64,000 nucleotides of DNA, taken from Juglans regia. Taxonomy: Eukaryota > Streptophyta > Magnoliopsida > Fagales > Juglandaceae. Where the stretch lies: positions 25,801,722 through 25,865,721 of the forward strand of contig NC_049912.1 in NCBI RefSeq assembly GCF_001411555.2, written 5' to 3'. The position numbers and the translations under genes were made by a program. Positions 1-12,721 of this stretch are shown in pieces; within the stretch, counting starts at the first letter, position 1; each line of letters starts with the position of its first letter. Under the pieces are notes generated by a model. That model made no database searches, was not told the origin of the DNA, and was given only the letters and a program-made list of their open reading frames with translations.

Positions 1-46
1 CACGAGTCATTAATATGCTGACATGGTTTTGGACAATATGCTCCAG

Positions 47-3000
47 GTGGGGATGCTACAGGAGCAACAAGGGCAGCAGATGCCACAAAGTAATACTTTC
101 TTTTCCTTTTTTCCCCAACGTTTATTTAAATCAATACGGCCAATGTGCTACCTAAGTTTTCACTTTAGAACACAATTTTGACTTCTTTGGGTTTCATCTT
201 ATGTTGCAAAATTTTGTTTAGTCAATTGCACTTTCCCATTAGATATCATTCTTTGGAGATGGTTTTGATGTTCAAATTATTTAAAATGAGAGGTTGCCTT
301 CTAGCAGTGACTGAGTTCTTAGGCTGGATTCTGCAATGTTGCAATGATGCTATGAAGCCTTGATTGGTTTGATTAGTTGGTCTTCGATATTTGGGAACTT
401 AGGAATTGCCGTGTCTATCTGGTCATGGAATTTCTAAGATTTGTTGTTACATTATGTTATTTTGATTTTACATTCACTCCAAATAGTTTGCTTTTTAATT
501 TTTGTTTTGGCATGTTCACCTTTTAGCAGGAAGGAGCTTCTGAGGGCTATCGATGTACGGCTTGTTGCGGTTAGGCAGGACTTGACTACCGCTTGTGCTC
601 GTGCAACAGCTGCTGGTTTTAACCCCGATTCAGTCTCTGAACTGCAGTTTTTTGCAGATCAGTTCGGCGCACATCGCTTGAAGTAAGACCTCTATCTTCA
701 ACTTTATGTCTTGAGATCCCCCCCCCCCCCAAAAACAAATGGCCGTGTGTGTGGCATCAAGCGAACCCATCTTTTCTTTCCAACACAAAAGGAAAGAGAA
801 ACAAATTTTTTTAACTCCAAAAATCATACTTGCAAGCCAGTGTGAAACACACCCTCTGTTGACTTGGCAGGATTTGATTTACATGGCAAGTTTAAAAACT
901 AAATCTCTTGCAAATAAAATCCTGATCCACACCGGCTGGCAAGTAGATGTACTCTTTTAACTTCTCTCCCTTGATTAAAATATCTCCGCAAGCTGCAGAA
1001 AGTGTACCGTGGAAGTTGGCTACTGTCATACCAATGTCAAGTGGTGAGGACATTGGATAGCCACAACATATCTTATTCTAAAGGCATAAAATGAGAGAAG
1101 TATATAACGTAAAATTGGCTTTATTTACTGGGATCCTTCTACTTGTCTCACCATTTGGTCTTGGTTTTTATAGAGAGATCATTAGCAAGTTTGCCTGGTT
1201 TTTAATTTATCCATAAAATTCTGCCCATTGGGACTAGATTTTCTCTGATAACAGCTCATAATTCCTTAGATTATCCTCACCTATTCTTTCCTCTTCACTG
1301 CACCAACCAATGCATTGTGCATTCGAAGGATTTTGAGACACTTTTCTACCCAACCAGTTTGCCTATGTGGTCAAACCAAGTAGAAACCTTGTTGTAGTTG
1401 TCTGTTTGTTTTTGGCAATTTACCTTATTCGTTGCATCGTCAACTAATTTTTGGTATAGACAGTCTCTTTTGAAACAGCTCATGTTTTGGTCGTTTTTTG
1501 GATGCTAAGATGGTTTGTTATCATTTAACATGAGTCTGGTTTGGTTGTGTGCCCTTTGCATTGATTCCAAATGTATTTCTTGTCAAATGGTCAAGTTTTT
1601 TAATGGTGGAAGTAGCTCTCATCACTGTTTTTTTTTTTTCACCTATAAAAAAATGTGTTATTTTTCAGAAGATCATTATCATTTTGATGAGGTTGATAAT
1701 GGACTTTTATCTTATGGAAGTGACAGTGATGTTGCCCAAATTGAGGGTCTATGGCCCCACCAAACAATCTTGAGAAATGGAAACTAACCATGCAACCTGA
1801 AAATATACCCGTTAAAATGGGCTGTCCTGACTGCAAATCAGATCTTTCAGATGGGCATAATGGGAAAGCATTGTGCAATTATATATATTTCAGGTCACTT
1901 TAATCTGCATGGGCTGTAGTTTTTGTTTTTGTTTTTAATGGTTGGTAAGTTAATGGGTGGTGCTTGGTCCACCACAAGTTTGCTGCACCATTTAGGTCCG
2001 GAAATCATCAGAATCAGATTTTTTTTTTTTTTAATTGAGGTAAGTGGGTCCATCCTTGAATTGATCAATCTCTGTCCTGCTGCTTTGCTCCTGTTCTTTA
2101 TTTTGTTTTTGGGTTCATCAAGGTGTTTGTATGCACGAAAAACGTGGGAGTCAATCCCATTTTGGGGTCCAACTTTGTATATGTGCCAAAAGTTGCCACA
2201 GCTCACAAAACCCAATGTGGCATTGGGATTCCTTTTTTAAAAAAAAAGCCTTTGTCTAGGTCTTAATGGGATTTTTCCATTTGGTTCATGTTGGGCCCCA
2301 ATGGAAAAGGTGGTAAAAAAATGAAACAAAGTAAAAATAGAAAGAAAATGTAGAAAATTGAAGGTAAAAATAGTTGAATGTATACACGACGACTTTGCAC
2401 CATATTCGTCCAAATGGACGATGACTAAAATGACACAAATAAAAAATTAATAGTTCAATTTTTGTGCAGCGAAGCTTGCACCAAATTTATCTCACTGTAC
2501 CAGAGAAGATCAGACCTACTCAACTCATGGAAGCCAGGTGTCAACGATCGAGTTGTCAGATCATCGACAGGGTCCGACATGTCAATCGATGATCCCACGG
2601 AAGACACAATTGGGTCCCACTACGAACACCACCCAACCAGTCAAGACCAACTACAACAACGTACGTACCAACTTAACCAATCGTTGGCCTCCACTTATCA
2701 ACAACCCAAGTCCCTCGCCACTAGTGCCGCCTCCTTCCCCACCCGACACGACCTCAATGAGAAAAGGGAACCTAGGGACGAACCGACCCAGCCAGAGCCT
2801 GATGCACGGAACAACAAGAAAGAGGAGGCTTTGACCGAGTCTTCTTCCATTGCGGCGAGTCAACCCACCAGGCGGCTCAGCGTGCAGGACCGCATCAACC
2901 TCTTCGAGAACAAGCAGAAAGAGAATTCGGGTGGCAAACCCATCATGGGGAAGCCTCTGGAGCTGCGGAGGCTCTCGTCCGATGTTTCGTCTGGGCCTAC

Positions 3001-6000
3001 GGCGGCAGAGAAGGCTGTTTTGAGAAGATGGAGTGGTGCGAGTGACATGAGCATTGACTTGAGTGGGGAGAAGAAGGATGTAGAGAGCCCTTTGTGTACA
3101 CCATCGTATGCTTCTTCTGTTTCTCATTTGCAGGATAAGTCGATTAATATATTTTCTGGTGCATTAGACGATAAGGACCGGAAGGGTTTGAACGACACTC
3201 AATGCTTGTCTAAGGTTGATTCAAGGAGTGGTTCTGATAGAGTTGGTGATGTTGGTTTGAAAGATCAAACTGAAGTCCACGGCTTGATTAGTGGTATTTT
3301 GGATAAAGAGGAAGAGGTGGGATCAAAGGTGCAGACAAATTGGAATGATCAAGCACGATCTCAAGACCAATTTGGGGCTCTTACTGGTAGAGCAGAGCCG
3401 GCTGGGGTGAATGACCTTGTGGTTTCCAAGGAGAAGTTAAAAGTTTCTTTGGCTCACGAAGAGAGTGTTGGTGGGGTTAAAGATCAAGTGGTTATTGAGG
3501 CTCAGCCGAGAGGCTTTTCTACCCGGACTGAAGTTGTTGGAACGAAGAATCAGGTTGTGACTTTTGCAAACAAGGCAGGGGATGGCACATATGATGGTGG
3601 ATTTGTCAATAGAGTGGAGGATTCTGAACTGGGAGATCAGGCGGTGACTCAGTCACGTTCTAGGGTTTCTCAGAGTCATTCCCGCTCTTTTTCAGGACAG
3701 TTTGATGGTGGTAGTGGGCCAAAACTCAAGGAAACTCCATTGGCTCAGCCCAAAGGACTGGAGAGTGATCAGTTGGATCCTCAGCCCAAGAGGAGATCTT
3801 ATACAGGAGAACTTGAGGAGATTGGTAAGAAAGAATTGCGGTCATCGGATAAAAGACAAACCAAAGTGGAAGATTCTGGAGTCCAGAGCATGAAGATTCA
3901 GAAACCAATTTCTTCTGGTCGTGAGCCGATTAAGAAGACTCAGGGTAGGAAGGATGAAATTGGTCTTGCTTATGAAAACAGCAATTTGGATTATCCTGGT
4001 AAAAAAGTTTCAGATACGAGAGAGAGTTTTTCTACGACTTCAACAATGCCGTTGGAGAAAGATCAGAGAGTTAGGCAGTCTAAGGGAAATCAGGAGCTCA
4101 ATGATGAACTGAAAATGAAGGCTAATGAGCTTGAAAAGCTTTTTGCAGAGCACAAGCTTCGGGTTCCTGGGGATCAATCTAGTTCTGCACGGAGAAACAA
4201 GCTTGATGACAAACAGATGGAGCAGGCAGCAAGTTTGCAGTACAGAAAACAGGCAGCAGCAGAGATTACTCCTATGCAATTGCCGAACAAAAACTCAGTT
4301 ATTGAGGGAGCTGGGAGTACCAATCAAATGGCAAAGTTCAATACTCCTAGTCCACTGATGAAGGTGGTAGATAATCAGGATTATGGCAATACACTTGGGA
4401 AGAATTTTTCTGAAACTGGCATTACAGAAGATTCCAGGGGAAAATCCTATGGGAAGTACATGCAGAAAAGAGATGCTAAACTGAGGGAAGAATGGAATTC
4501 TAAAAGATCAGAAAAGGAAGCCAAGATGAAGACTATGCAGGATAACCTTGAGTGGAGCAGAGCTGAGATGAAGTCCAAGTTTTCTGCCTCTGCTGAGAAA
4601 CAAGATTCATTTACTAGTGCTAGTCGGCATGCAGAGAAACTCAGATCTTTCAATTTTCGATCAAATATGAAGAGGGAGCAGGTACTCTTATTGTAGTTAT
4701 GTTTTTATGAAGTTAGTAACAAACCTGACTACCAGTAGAATTCTTTTTTACTGAATCTTTGGTATCCTAAAGCCATATTTTGATTCTTAATTTGTTCTCT
4801 TGACCAATCAGATAAGATTTTCCTTTTTTACAGCACCCAATAGATTCTTTTCAAAGTGAAGATGACGAGGACCTTTCTAAAGTTCCTGGGCTGAAACTTT
4901 GTGGACAGGACAAAATTTTCAATGAGTCATCTGTTGGGGATGTTGCTTCCAGAAGTGCTCAAACAAAGAAGCTTTTGCCTAACAGAAACTTGTCTTCGTC
5001 TACCCCCCGCACCACATCCAATTCGGTTCCACGGTCATCATCCAAAATTTCTAATACCAGTTCTGGGAAGCGAAGGATGCAATCAGAAAATCCTCTTGTG
5101 CAGTCAGTTCCGAACTTCTCGGATTTTAGGAAAGAGAACACAAAGCCTTCTTCTGGAGTCAGCAAAACAACCACCCGCCCACAGGCTAGAAACTTTGGCC
5201 GCAGCAAGAGTACCAATGAAGATGTACCAAATGCCAAGGAAGAGAAGCCACGTCGGTCCCAGACCTTGAGAAAAAGCTTTGGTAATCCAGTAGAGTTGAA
5301 GGATTTGTCCCCCCTGAACTCTGACAACTCTGTTTTGGCTCCACTAAAATTTGATAGAGAGCAGATTGAACATAGCTCGTATGAGAAATCTCCAAAGAAT
5401 GCTGATTCAAAGCCTTTTCTCAGGAAGGGTAATGGCATAGGTCCTGGTGTTGGAGCTAGTTTTGCCAAGTTGAAGGCTTCAGTGCCATCTGAAAGTTTGG
5501 AAAATGATGAAGAGTTTGAAGAATCAGTCTTCGAGGCAGAAGATTCAGTGGATATGGCCAAGGAGGAAGAAGAGGAAGAGCTTGAAACCGTTCAGGTTAA
5601 AGATCATGCTGGTATGGATAATGGAAAAACAAGACTGAGCCAGGAATCTGACAATTCAACTAATTCTGAGTCTGAAATCGATGATTCCGTGAGATCTCTT
5701 TCTCAGGTGGATCCTACTTCTGTCGCTGAACTGCCTGCTACTGAGCCTTCAACCTTCCATGGTGTGCGGTCCTTGCAGGGTTCGCCAGGTGGAAGCCCTG
5801 TCTCATGGAACTCACGCTTGAATCATCCATTTTCATTTCCACATGAAACCTCTGATATTGATGCTTCTGTGGATTCTCCAATTGGGAGCCCTGCCTCCTG
5901 GAATTCACATAGTCTTACCCAATCTGAGGCTGATGCAGCTCGAATGCGAAAGAAATGGGGAACTGCTCAGAAGCCTATTGTTGTTGCTAATTCATCCCAC

Positions 6001-6803
6001 AATCAGTCTCGTAAAGATGTGACGAAAGGGTTCAAAAGGTTATTGAAATTTGGGAGGAAAAGTCGTGGGACTGAGAGTTTGGTTGACTGGATCTCTGCAA
6101 CAACTTCGGAAGGAGATGATGATGCAGAAGATGGGCGGGATGCAGCCAATCGGTCCTCAGAAGACTTGAGGAAGTCAAGAATGGGATTCTCACAGGGTCA
6201 TCCTTCTGATGACAGCTTCATTGAGAGTGAATTCAATGAACAAGGTAACCTATGTTCTTTTTTGTTGTTTCTCATTGTATTCTTTTGGGATTTTTTTGTT
6301 GATAACATGCCCGCTTACATGGTATTAAGTTTCAATTGGTACTCTGTTAAAAGATATTTGCCTCATGCAACTGCTTCCGACTTTGTGTTTATCGTCCGTG
6401 TCTTGCAAATGATTAAGACTCTTTAGTTTCATTTTTCAGTTCAAGCCTTGCAAAGCTCTATCCCAGTACCTCCATCAAACTTCAAACTGAGGGATGACCA
6501 TATGTCTGGAAGCTCCTTAAAAGGTATGGTGAATCAGCAATAGTCTTGTTTTATACCATTTATCATATTTTTCCTAGCAGTAATGTTATCAATGGGATAG
6601 GGCTGAAGAAATTGTTTCTGTTAGAACTTAGAGGTGACACATGATCGGAATTATGTATCTGAAATGAAATCCTTCCATTTGATTGTCAAAAAAATTGGTG
6701 AGAATTTTCCTGACAATGATACTCTTTTAATCTTACAGCTTCAAGATCGTTTTTCTCGCTCTCAACTTTTCGAAGCAAGGGAAGTGATTCAAAGCTTAGA
6801 TAA
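47..6803 (+). CDS. CIP7-like: COP1-interacting protein 7-like protein, 5' partial
   Basis: Six exons are visible: 47-89 (partial gene, 5' end outside window), 530-682, 2470-4681, 4834-6244, 6440-6523 and 6739-6803 (TAA stop). All junctions are GT-AG and the phases join without a break, giving about 1,321 codons here. Hallmarks of the plant CIP7-like family are [15 protein letters not shown] and [20 protein letters not shown] in exon 3, a charged helical stretch ([18 protein letters not shown]) near 4120-4180, paired SP(I/G)GSPxSWN motifs at about 5790-5910, a [19 protein letters not shown] block at about 6030-6080 and the C-terminus [17 protein letters not shown]. The protein is mostly low-complexity and Ser/Lys/Glu rich with no enzyme fold. 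In Arabidopsis CIP7 is a nuclear COP1 partner promoting light-regulated genes; that role for this copy is inferred from family membership. The last exon is short and easily missed, because intron 5 read-through meets stops. Confidence 0.9.
683..2469 (+). other. Intron 2 of the CIP7-like gene
   Basis: An AT-rich 1.8-kb intron between a GTAAGA donor and a TTTGTGCAG acceptor. It contains a C homopolymer at about 719-730 and several T runs. I see no protein family in its short reading frames and no clear transposon ends. Confidence 0.7.
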
Positions 6804-7425
6804 AATTACCTCTGAGAGGATTGGCCAGAGGCAGAGCAAATGTGTTGGGTTATCGGAAAGGGTAGGGTGTAAAGGATTATGAGATATGCACAAGCTTGAG
6901 GTAAGGACAATACGAATATTTGTAGATCTAGAATGGACTATGTATACCTTCTTGGATTCATGAGGCCTTCCTCATGGTTTAGTTGGTGATATGATAGCGT
7001 GTTAAAATATTTTGTATATGTTACTGAAAGAAGAGTCACCTATTTTTTTGGTTATTTTCTTGTTGAAATTTTGTGAATGCTTGTAATCAATTTACGTCAG
7101 AGTTCTTTATGCCTTTGAATTTCTGTTGGGAATGATAGGCACTTATAGTTGAAAGTGAACTAGAGTTGGAATATGAACGTTTTAAATAGTGACGATGTGT
7201 ACTTTGATGTTTAGAGGATTGATTTTCGGTTGTCAATGCCACCTCGATGCCTTGTGCATTATCTTCTGATTTGGAGTTAAGATCGAAAGCCGCCTAGTCT
7301 TGGTTGTTTTCGTCTTAGTTCCGCCGATTTTCTACTATGCATTGCTTGCTTCTTGGCAACATAATAATTGTTCCTCTCACACTTAATGGGAACAGTAAAT
7401 TGAAGGTGCAGTACTTATAATCATG
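6804..7425. other. CIP7-like 3' flank
   Basis: This 0.6-kb stretch between the CIP7-like stop codon and the Copia target duplication probably includes the 3' UTR. I see no coding region, and no single polyadenylation signal that I would call with confidence. Confidence 0.5.
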
Positions 7426-7430
7426 AATAG

Positions 7431-7584
7431 CATTAAGACTGGAATGAAGAAGGGAAAAATGATCCTTCAGTAGTATTGATTAATGAATACATCTGTCTTT
7501 TATATACAAAAGAATAAGCGGGAAAAATTTTAGACTAAACTAACATTCAGTATATCTCCAATAAACTGAACTATATCTCTAATA
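7431..7584 (-). repeat. 3' LTR of Copia copy 1
   Basis: A 154-bp partner of the LTR at 10801-10960, aligning over its full length with about 15 substitutions and a few small gaps. It is preceded on the + strand by the duplication AATAG. Its outer base has changed (CATTAAG instead of TATTAAG). Confidence 0.9.
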
Positions 7585-7990
7585 CTCCCCTCAAGTTGGA
7601 CATGAATGTTGATGATGCCCAGCTTGGAAAGTAAAGCAGAAAACAGAGGAAAGCCAAGTGGCTTTGTAAAACAATCAGCAAGTTGATGTTGGGAGGAAAC
7701 ATGAAATGGTCTAATAACTCCAGTTTGAATCTTGTCACGAACAAAGTGACAATTGATCTCTATATGATTCGTACATTTGTGAAAAACAGGATTAGTGTCA
7801 ATATGAATAGTAGCTTTGTTGTCACAGTACAATGTAGCATCATGAGAATGAGGTACTTGTAAGTCATGAAGCAAAGAAAGAAGCCAAACTACTTCACAAA
7901 CAATAGTGGTCATGGCTCTATACTTTGTCTCAATTGAGAATCTTGAAATGTTGGTTGTTTCTTTGACTTCCACGATATAAGAGAGCTACT
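7585..7990 (-). pseudogene. Copia copy 1 RNase H remnant
   Basis: The minus strand encodes the C-terminal Copia RNase H: WKSKKQPT near 7965-7990, the CDNKATIHI motif at about 7815-7840, HIEINCHFVRDKIQTG and QLADCFTKPL. The usual SAEAEYRA block is frameshifted. The whole reverse transcriptase between this piece and integrase is absent. Confidence 0.88.
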
Positions 7991-8019
7991 AAGAAATATA
8001 CAAAAACTAGTAACATATC

Positions 8020-8436
8020 TTCTTGTGTCATTACATCTAGTTCAATCTGAAAATATTTTTTAAACTCAAATTATAATATAATTTAAAGTATAAATTGAAA
8101 TTTATACATTAAAAAAAATATAAACTCATTAGAGTTATATTTTGGATTGCTTTGGCCTCTTAGGCCAACCATTATATAGGAAGCCAAGGTAATACAATAG
8201 CGATAATTAAACAATGTGAGACTTACTCCATTAACTTGAAATTGAATTCAAGTTTTTAACAAATTGTATATATCTATATACAATTTATAAATATTAAAAA
8301 TTAAAAATTATAATTTTTTATATTAAAAATGGGAGGAGTGTTGAGTGGTGGGCGGGGGGCGGGGGGCGGGGCCCCGCTAGGTCAATCAGCCCCCTGCCCC
8401 TGCATGGGCGGTGCGGGGTAGCTCGCCCGCCCCTAG
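8020..8436. mobile_element. GC-rich MITE-like repeat, copy A
   Basis: An AT-rich body (about 8020-8335) runs into a G/C block (8336-8436) ending GCCCGCCCCTAG, the complement of the TAGGGGTGGGC start seen at 54933 in copy B. The two share a core around TTTGG[C/T]CTCTTAGGCCAACC and an AAACTCATTAGAGTTA end block. It lies exactly where the Copia integrase and RNase H remnants meet. The terminal sequence resembles hAT-type MITE ends, but I could not find a clean target duplication, so the left boundary is approximate. Confidence 0.6.
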
Positions 8437-8439
8437 AAG

Positions 8440-9350
8440 GTAGTCTTTTGAAAAGCAGTTCTTAGGGAGTTTTATTTGCCAACATAGGAGAAGGAATCTG
8501 TTGATCAAATATACTGCAATGAGAATACAATCAGACCAAAAAGTTAAGGGAAGATTGGATTGAAAAAGGAGAGCATGAGCAACATTAAGAATGTGCTGAT
8601 GTTTCCTTTCAACAACTGAGTTTTGTTGAGGAGTAGTTACACAGGACAATTGATGTAGAATTCCTTTGGTAGAAAAGAATTTATGCATAGCAAACTCACT
8701 GCCATTGTCAATATGAATTTCTTGATGTTAGAATTGAACTGATTTTCAACCATAGTAATAAAATGTTGTAATAAAACTCGAGCATCAGATTTAGACTTTA
8801 ATAAGTAAACCCAAGTGCTTTGAGAATAGTCATCTATTATGGTTAAAAAATACTTAAAACCATCTATGGATTGAGATTGAAATGACCCCCAAATGTCACG
8901 GTATATGAGCTCAAAAGGGCAAGAAGAAATATCTTGACTATTAGAAGGAAGGAAAAATATTTGCATCAGCCTACTATTTATCACACACTCAACACACTTA
9001 GTGTATTGAGGTTTAAAAAAAAAAAAAAAATTTGAATGCATGGTGTGTGAAGTGTGTAGGCTGATGCATAGAATTACCCTAGAAGGAAATGGTAATCTCT
9101 TGTGTTTAGCAAGAGGGCAAACATCACAATGTGTGAGATTATTATCATAAACATGAGATACAAGATGAGGTAAACGTTTTATTCTAGAAAATGAGGGATG
9201 ACCCAATCTTTTATGCCAAACATTAAAAGTAATATGACTAAAAGAATGTGAAACATAAGCAAGGTTGAGAGACACATCTTTCGAGTTAACAAGATGGTCT
9301 GATTGTTGCAACAAATATAATCCTTCTTTGGTTTTACCCTTCCCAATCAT
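8440..9350 (-). pseudogene. Copia copy 1 GAG-pre-integrase and integrase remnant
   Basis: On the minus strand a GAG-pre-integrase motif (WHKRLGHPSFSRIKRLPH, then CDVCPLAKHKRLPF) is followed by the integrase core start (RDIWGSFQSQSIDGFKYFL, IIDDYSQSTWVYLLKSKSD). Beyond a frame break comes [20 protein letters not shown] with the catalytic Glu region. Near 8440-8470 the frame reads a [16 protein letters not shown] piece and stops at the MITE. A run of A/T at about 9014-9030 also breaks the frame. The element is inactive. Confidence 0.88.
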
Positions 9351-9750
9351 TCTCCAATGGATGAGGTCCTAAATAAAGCAAGCATCATGAAGAAAAATTA
9401 GACAGCAAGAAGATGAATTGGTTAGCTTACTGATATGGAGAAGATTAAAATTGAAGGAAGGTACACATAGCACATTGTGTAAAACAAGAGTAGGTGAAAG
9501 ATGAATAGAACCAAAATGAGTGACTGGGGCAAAAATTCCACTAGGCAATTTCACAAATGAGTTATGAGCAGGCTAATAAGAACTGAGTAAGGAGATAGAA
9601 TGGACCATATGATCTGTAGCACTAATATCAATTATTCAATCAACAGGACCAAAGGTGGAATTATGAACTTTCTTGATGGAAAAGACGAGTGTTGGGGAGA
9701 CAAAGTAGAAAGAGAATTACTTGAGAGGTGTTTAAAAGGGGAAGAAGATG

Positions 9751-10791
9751 TTACATTTGCTGTCTGTGATGGAGAAACATGTCATTCGGAGTTGAGGAGA
9801 GCCAAAAGTTGTTGACACTAGTGTGGTGTAAGAGGCAAGGCAGATCTAAAATCAGACGAGGCAACTTAATGGGCTGAGGGTGAAGGATTGGAATATTTGC
9901 CTTTGATCGATATCTAGGAGGATACCCATGCAAGTTGAAACACTTGTCAATAGTGTGTCTAGGAACAACACAATGAGAACAAACGGGTCTCTCTCTTCGA
10001 TTAGAGTTCTTGCTTGCATTCGGTGGTTTAGCAGAGGAAGAGATAGCAACAGATTGAATATTGAGAATTAAAACTGATCCTATTTCACGTTGACGTTCTT
10101 CTTGAAGAACAAGGAAAAAAAACTTTGTTAATGGGAGGAAGTGGCTCAATGAGAAGGATCTGTCCACTAGCATGAGAGTAGGAGTCATTTAGCCCCATCA
10201 ATAAACGCATCACATACCCCTGTTGTTGCAGATCTATCAAGGTGCGCAAGCCTCCACATGAACAAACAAGTAATGACCTATAATTCATCAACTCATTCCA
10301 TAGAACTTTCATTTGAGTGAAGTTAGCACTTACAGAAAGACCATCATGTGTGAGAGAAGTAATAACTTTCTATAACTGAAAAATTTGAGGTTCATTACCT
10401 TGAGAAAATCTCTCTCCAAGGTCAGACCACATCTCCAAGGCAGAATCAATATAGATGACGCTGGCAGCAATCTCTTTAGAAAGAGAATTAAGGATCCAAG
10501 ACAAGACCATGTTATTACATCTGGTCCAAGAGGAGAACAGAGGAGATGTATCAGAAGGTGGAGAAACAGAACCATCAACAAAACCGACCTTATTCTTGGC
10601 AGTCAAGGCCATGAGCATGAATCTACACCATGTGTGATAGTTGTCACCCATAAGAACTTGAGTAACAAGCAGGGTCCCTGGACCATCTCCATGGTGAAGA
10701 TAGTAAGGACTGGAAGCATCATCAGGAAGTGTCGAAGAAGAAACAGAGGAGAGGAGGAAGAAGACATTTTAGTGTGCGGAAAAATTTTCAA
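9751..10791 (-). pseudogene. Copia copy 1 gag remnant
   Basis: The longest open piece is at 10370-10651 and starts MGDNYHTWCRFMLMAL, with the WxxLxxRFSQGN block typical of Copia gag (UBN2-type) proteins. A single CCHC zinc knuckle, CSHCVVPRHTIDKC, is encoded near 9935-9980; the usual PGH is PRH here. Frame changes separate these pieces. Gag forms the capsid and binds RNA in intact elements; this copy cannot give a full protein. Confidence 0.85.
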
Positions 10792-10800
10792 TTGATACCA
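10790..10800 (-). other. Primer-binding site of Copia copy 1
   Basis: The minus strand reads TGGTATCAATT directly after the 5' LTR. The first eight bases match the initiator-Met tRNA primer site common in plant Copia elements; the rest has diverged. Confidence 0.8.
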
Positions 10801-10960
10801 TATTAAGACTGGAATGAAGAAGGGAAAAATGATCCTTCAGGAGTAATAATTAATGAATACATTTGTCTTTTATATACAAAAGAATAAGCAGGAAAAATAA
10901 TTTTAAACTAAACTAAATAAATGAAGTACATCTCCAATAAACTAAACCATATCTCTAATA
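10801..10960 (-). repeat. 5' LTR of Copia copy 1
   Basis: A 160-bp LTR, first in the element's orientation. On the minus strand it starts TATTAGAGATATGG and ends CTTAATA just before the primer-binding site. It is followed on the + strand by the duplication AATAG. Confidence 0.9.
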
Positions 10961-10965
10961 AATAG

Positions 10966-12721
10966 AAGTGTAGCATTACAAATTGCAATTCTTATAAAAA
11001 AGAAAAAAGAAAATGAAACTAACAGGAGACTGATCACCTCGATTCTGATAGGGCTGCTAGGTGTATTTGTGCTTGCAAGTTGCAAGAAAGAGGATCCAAG
11101 CTGGAGAGCAAGAGCACATGCGAAATGCTCAGCTCTTGGATCTGATATTATCTAGCATGTGCCCTGCTTCTCCAGCATGGCTCAACCTCTCCCCATCTCC
11201 CTCTCCTTCCGTTTTAATCCTATGAGAATTGGCAAAAAGGCTTCGACCATCTGCAGAAGGCTTGATTGGTAGATTTTAAACAAGATTAACAATGGTCGAA
11301 TGATATGGGATACACGTGAGCAAGTAATTACAAAAGGCTTGCGGGTGGGTGTTGATCTCGTGGTTTACTGATAAACTAGGAATTTATAAAGTTTTTTCTT
11401 CAAGAAGAAAATAAACGCATGTTATACCAAACAAACTTTGGTGAAGTGACCGTTGAAGTTTGGCTGCCAAAATAAGAAAGCATTAAAAATTCCAGGGAAA
11501 TGTGAAGCCTGCCAATGCATGCATAGAGTATGAAATGAACCCAAAGTTTTTTTTTATTTATTGACAATATCATACTCTAAGGACACTCCCAAGACTTCAT
11601 AATAGCCACATCAGAATGACGGAAGAACGTGAAAGACATATCGCATCAACCCTCGGTGACTTCTCCTCAAGGTTACCCGTAAGGGTGAACACTTTGGTCC
11701 GATCCGGGTATCATTTTTCTCAAAACTGGTCTGATTCCGAATTTTCTTTTTCTAGTATCGAATAGGACCGGACCGGTATATATATGTATTTTAGTTTTTT
11801 TAAATAATTTTTATATATAAAATAACTATATAAATCACTATAGTATTAATAATTATATTAATACTATATCACTATATAATCCAATATATATCACTATATC
11901 ACTATATCACTATAGTATAGTTATACTAAGTTACTAACTATATAATTCACTAATACTATACTAAAATCGTACTAAACCAAACTAGAACCGGTAAAACAAG
12001 ATGTATCGGTTTAGAAGTATAACCGGAATGGTATCGATTTTTCAAATCACAAAACCGGTATATATCAATTCAATTCTAAAACATTCTCTTTTCGAGAATT
12101 CCCCCAATCACGTACACATTGCCCGTACCCCTTTGAACTTATATGGCCTTCTCACTCCTCTTGTACCAACTTTGTTCGCAAAATTAAAAATGGATGCATA
12201 AAGTAGTAGCCCCGGACCATGTAGACCACGCACCATGGCCAGGTAGGAGATGTAGACAAACTACACCCACCGTCCCATCTGAATAGGTCATTTTTGAAGC
12301 CTAACATGTAGAATTGTCTTCCAAGAATACATGTTCTCTTCAAGGAAAAAACTTTATTAGTCTAAATTGTTTATTTCTTCCAAGCAAGAGATTAATTAAT
12401 AATGTTAAACACCAGATTATTTCATTATTTAAAAAATATTATTCTCATAAATCACTATTCACCACCCCACACTTCACACCCTATGAAACAAAACCTGCTA
12501 ATAATCGATTCGCAGGGGAAAATCTCGTACAATTAACCACCAGCATATCTACATAACGGTCATTGAATCAGTACAATTATCTACCATATGTCATTCCCTC
12601 AGGCACCTTCCAAAAACAGAAGAAGGCTGTAACCCTGGCCTCAAATTTCTCCCTAAAGCTTAAGAAAACTAGCGCCAAGTATAAACCTCTTTGAGACAAC
12701 TCCAACTATACACCAAGCCTA
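10966..12721. other. Intergenic, AT-rich, no gene recognised
   Basis: Between Copia copy 1 and the 3' end of the AlkB-like gene. The only structure I can name is the diverged repeat at about 11690-12060. Short reading frames match no family I recognise. The part next to 12722 should hold the AlkB-like 3' UTR. Confidence 0.5.
11690..12060. repeat. Interspersed AT-rich repeat with CCGGT-type ends
   Basis: An AT core made of repeated ATCACTATA words (about 11835-11950) is flanked by loosely inverted arms: GGTCCGATCCGGGTATC and GGACCGGACCGGTATA on the left, AACCGGTAAAAC and AACCGGAATGGTATCG on the right. This layout is common for old MITE-like repeats in plants. I cannot name the family. Confidence 0.45.

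Larger units (their letters stand above)
7431..10960 (-). mobile_element. Non-autonomous Copia retrotransposon (copy 1)
   Basis: A Ty1/Copia element on the minus strand. Two direct repeats (7431-7584 and 10801-10960, roughly 10% different by eye) form the LTRs, flanked by the same 5 bases AATAG at 7426-7430 and 10961-10965. Inside the 5' LTR (right side in window coordinates) lies a primer-binding site reading TGGTATCAA on the minus strand, matching plant initiator-Met tRNA. A polypurine tract (TTGAGGGGAGT on the minus strand) precedes the 3' LTR at about 7585-7596. Order on the minus strand is gag, CCHC knuckle, GAG-pre-integrase, integrase, then directly an RNase H tail; the reverse transcriptase is missing. 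Stops and frameshifts throughout mark it as dead. A GC-rich MITE occupies the deletion junction. Confidence 0.92.

Noticed and set aside
1515..1787. Frame of 90 codons in CIP7 intron 2
   Set aside because: No family match, and the reading frame of the host gene does not use it; splice phases of exons 2 and 3 join without it.
6634..6882. Independent 82-codon gene after CIP7
   Set aside because: The true last CIP7 exon (6739-6803) lies here in another frame and ends in the conserved family C-terminus.
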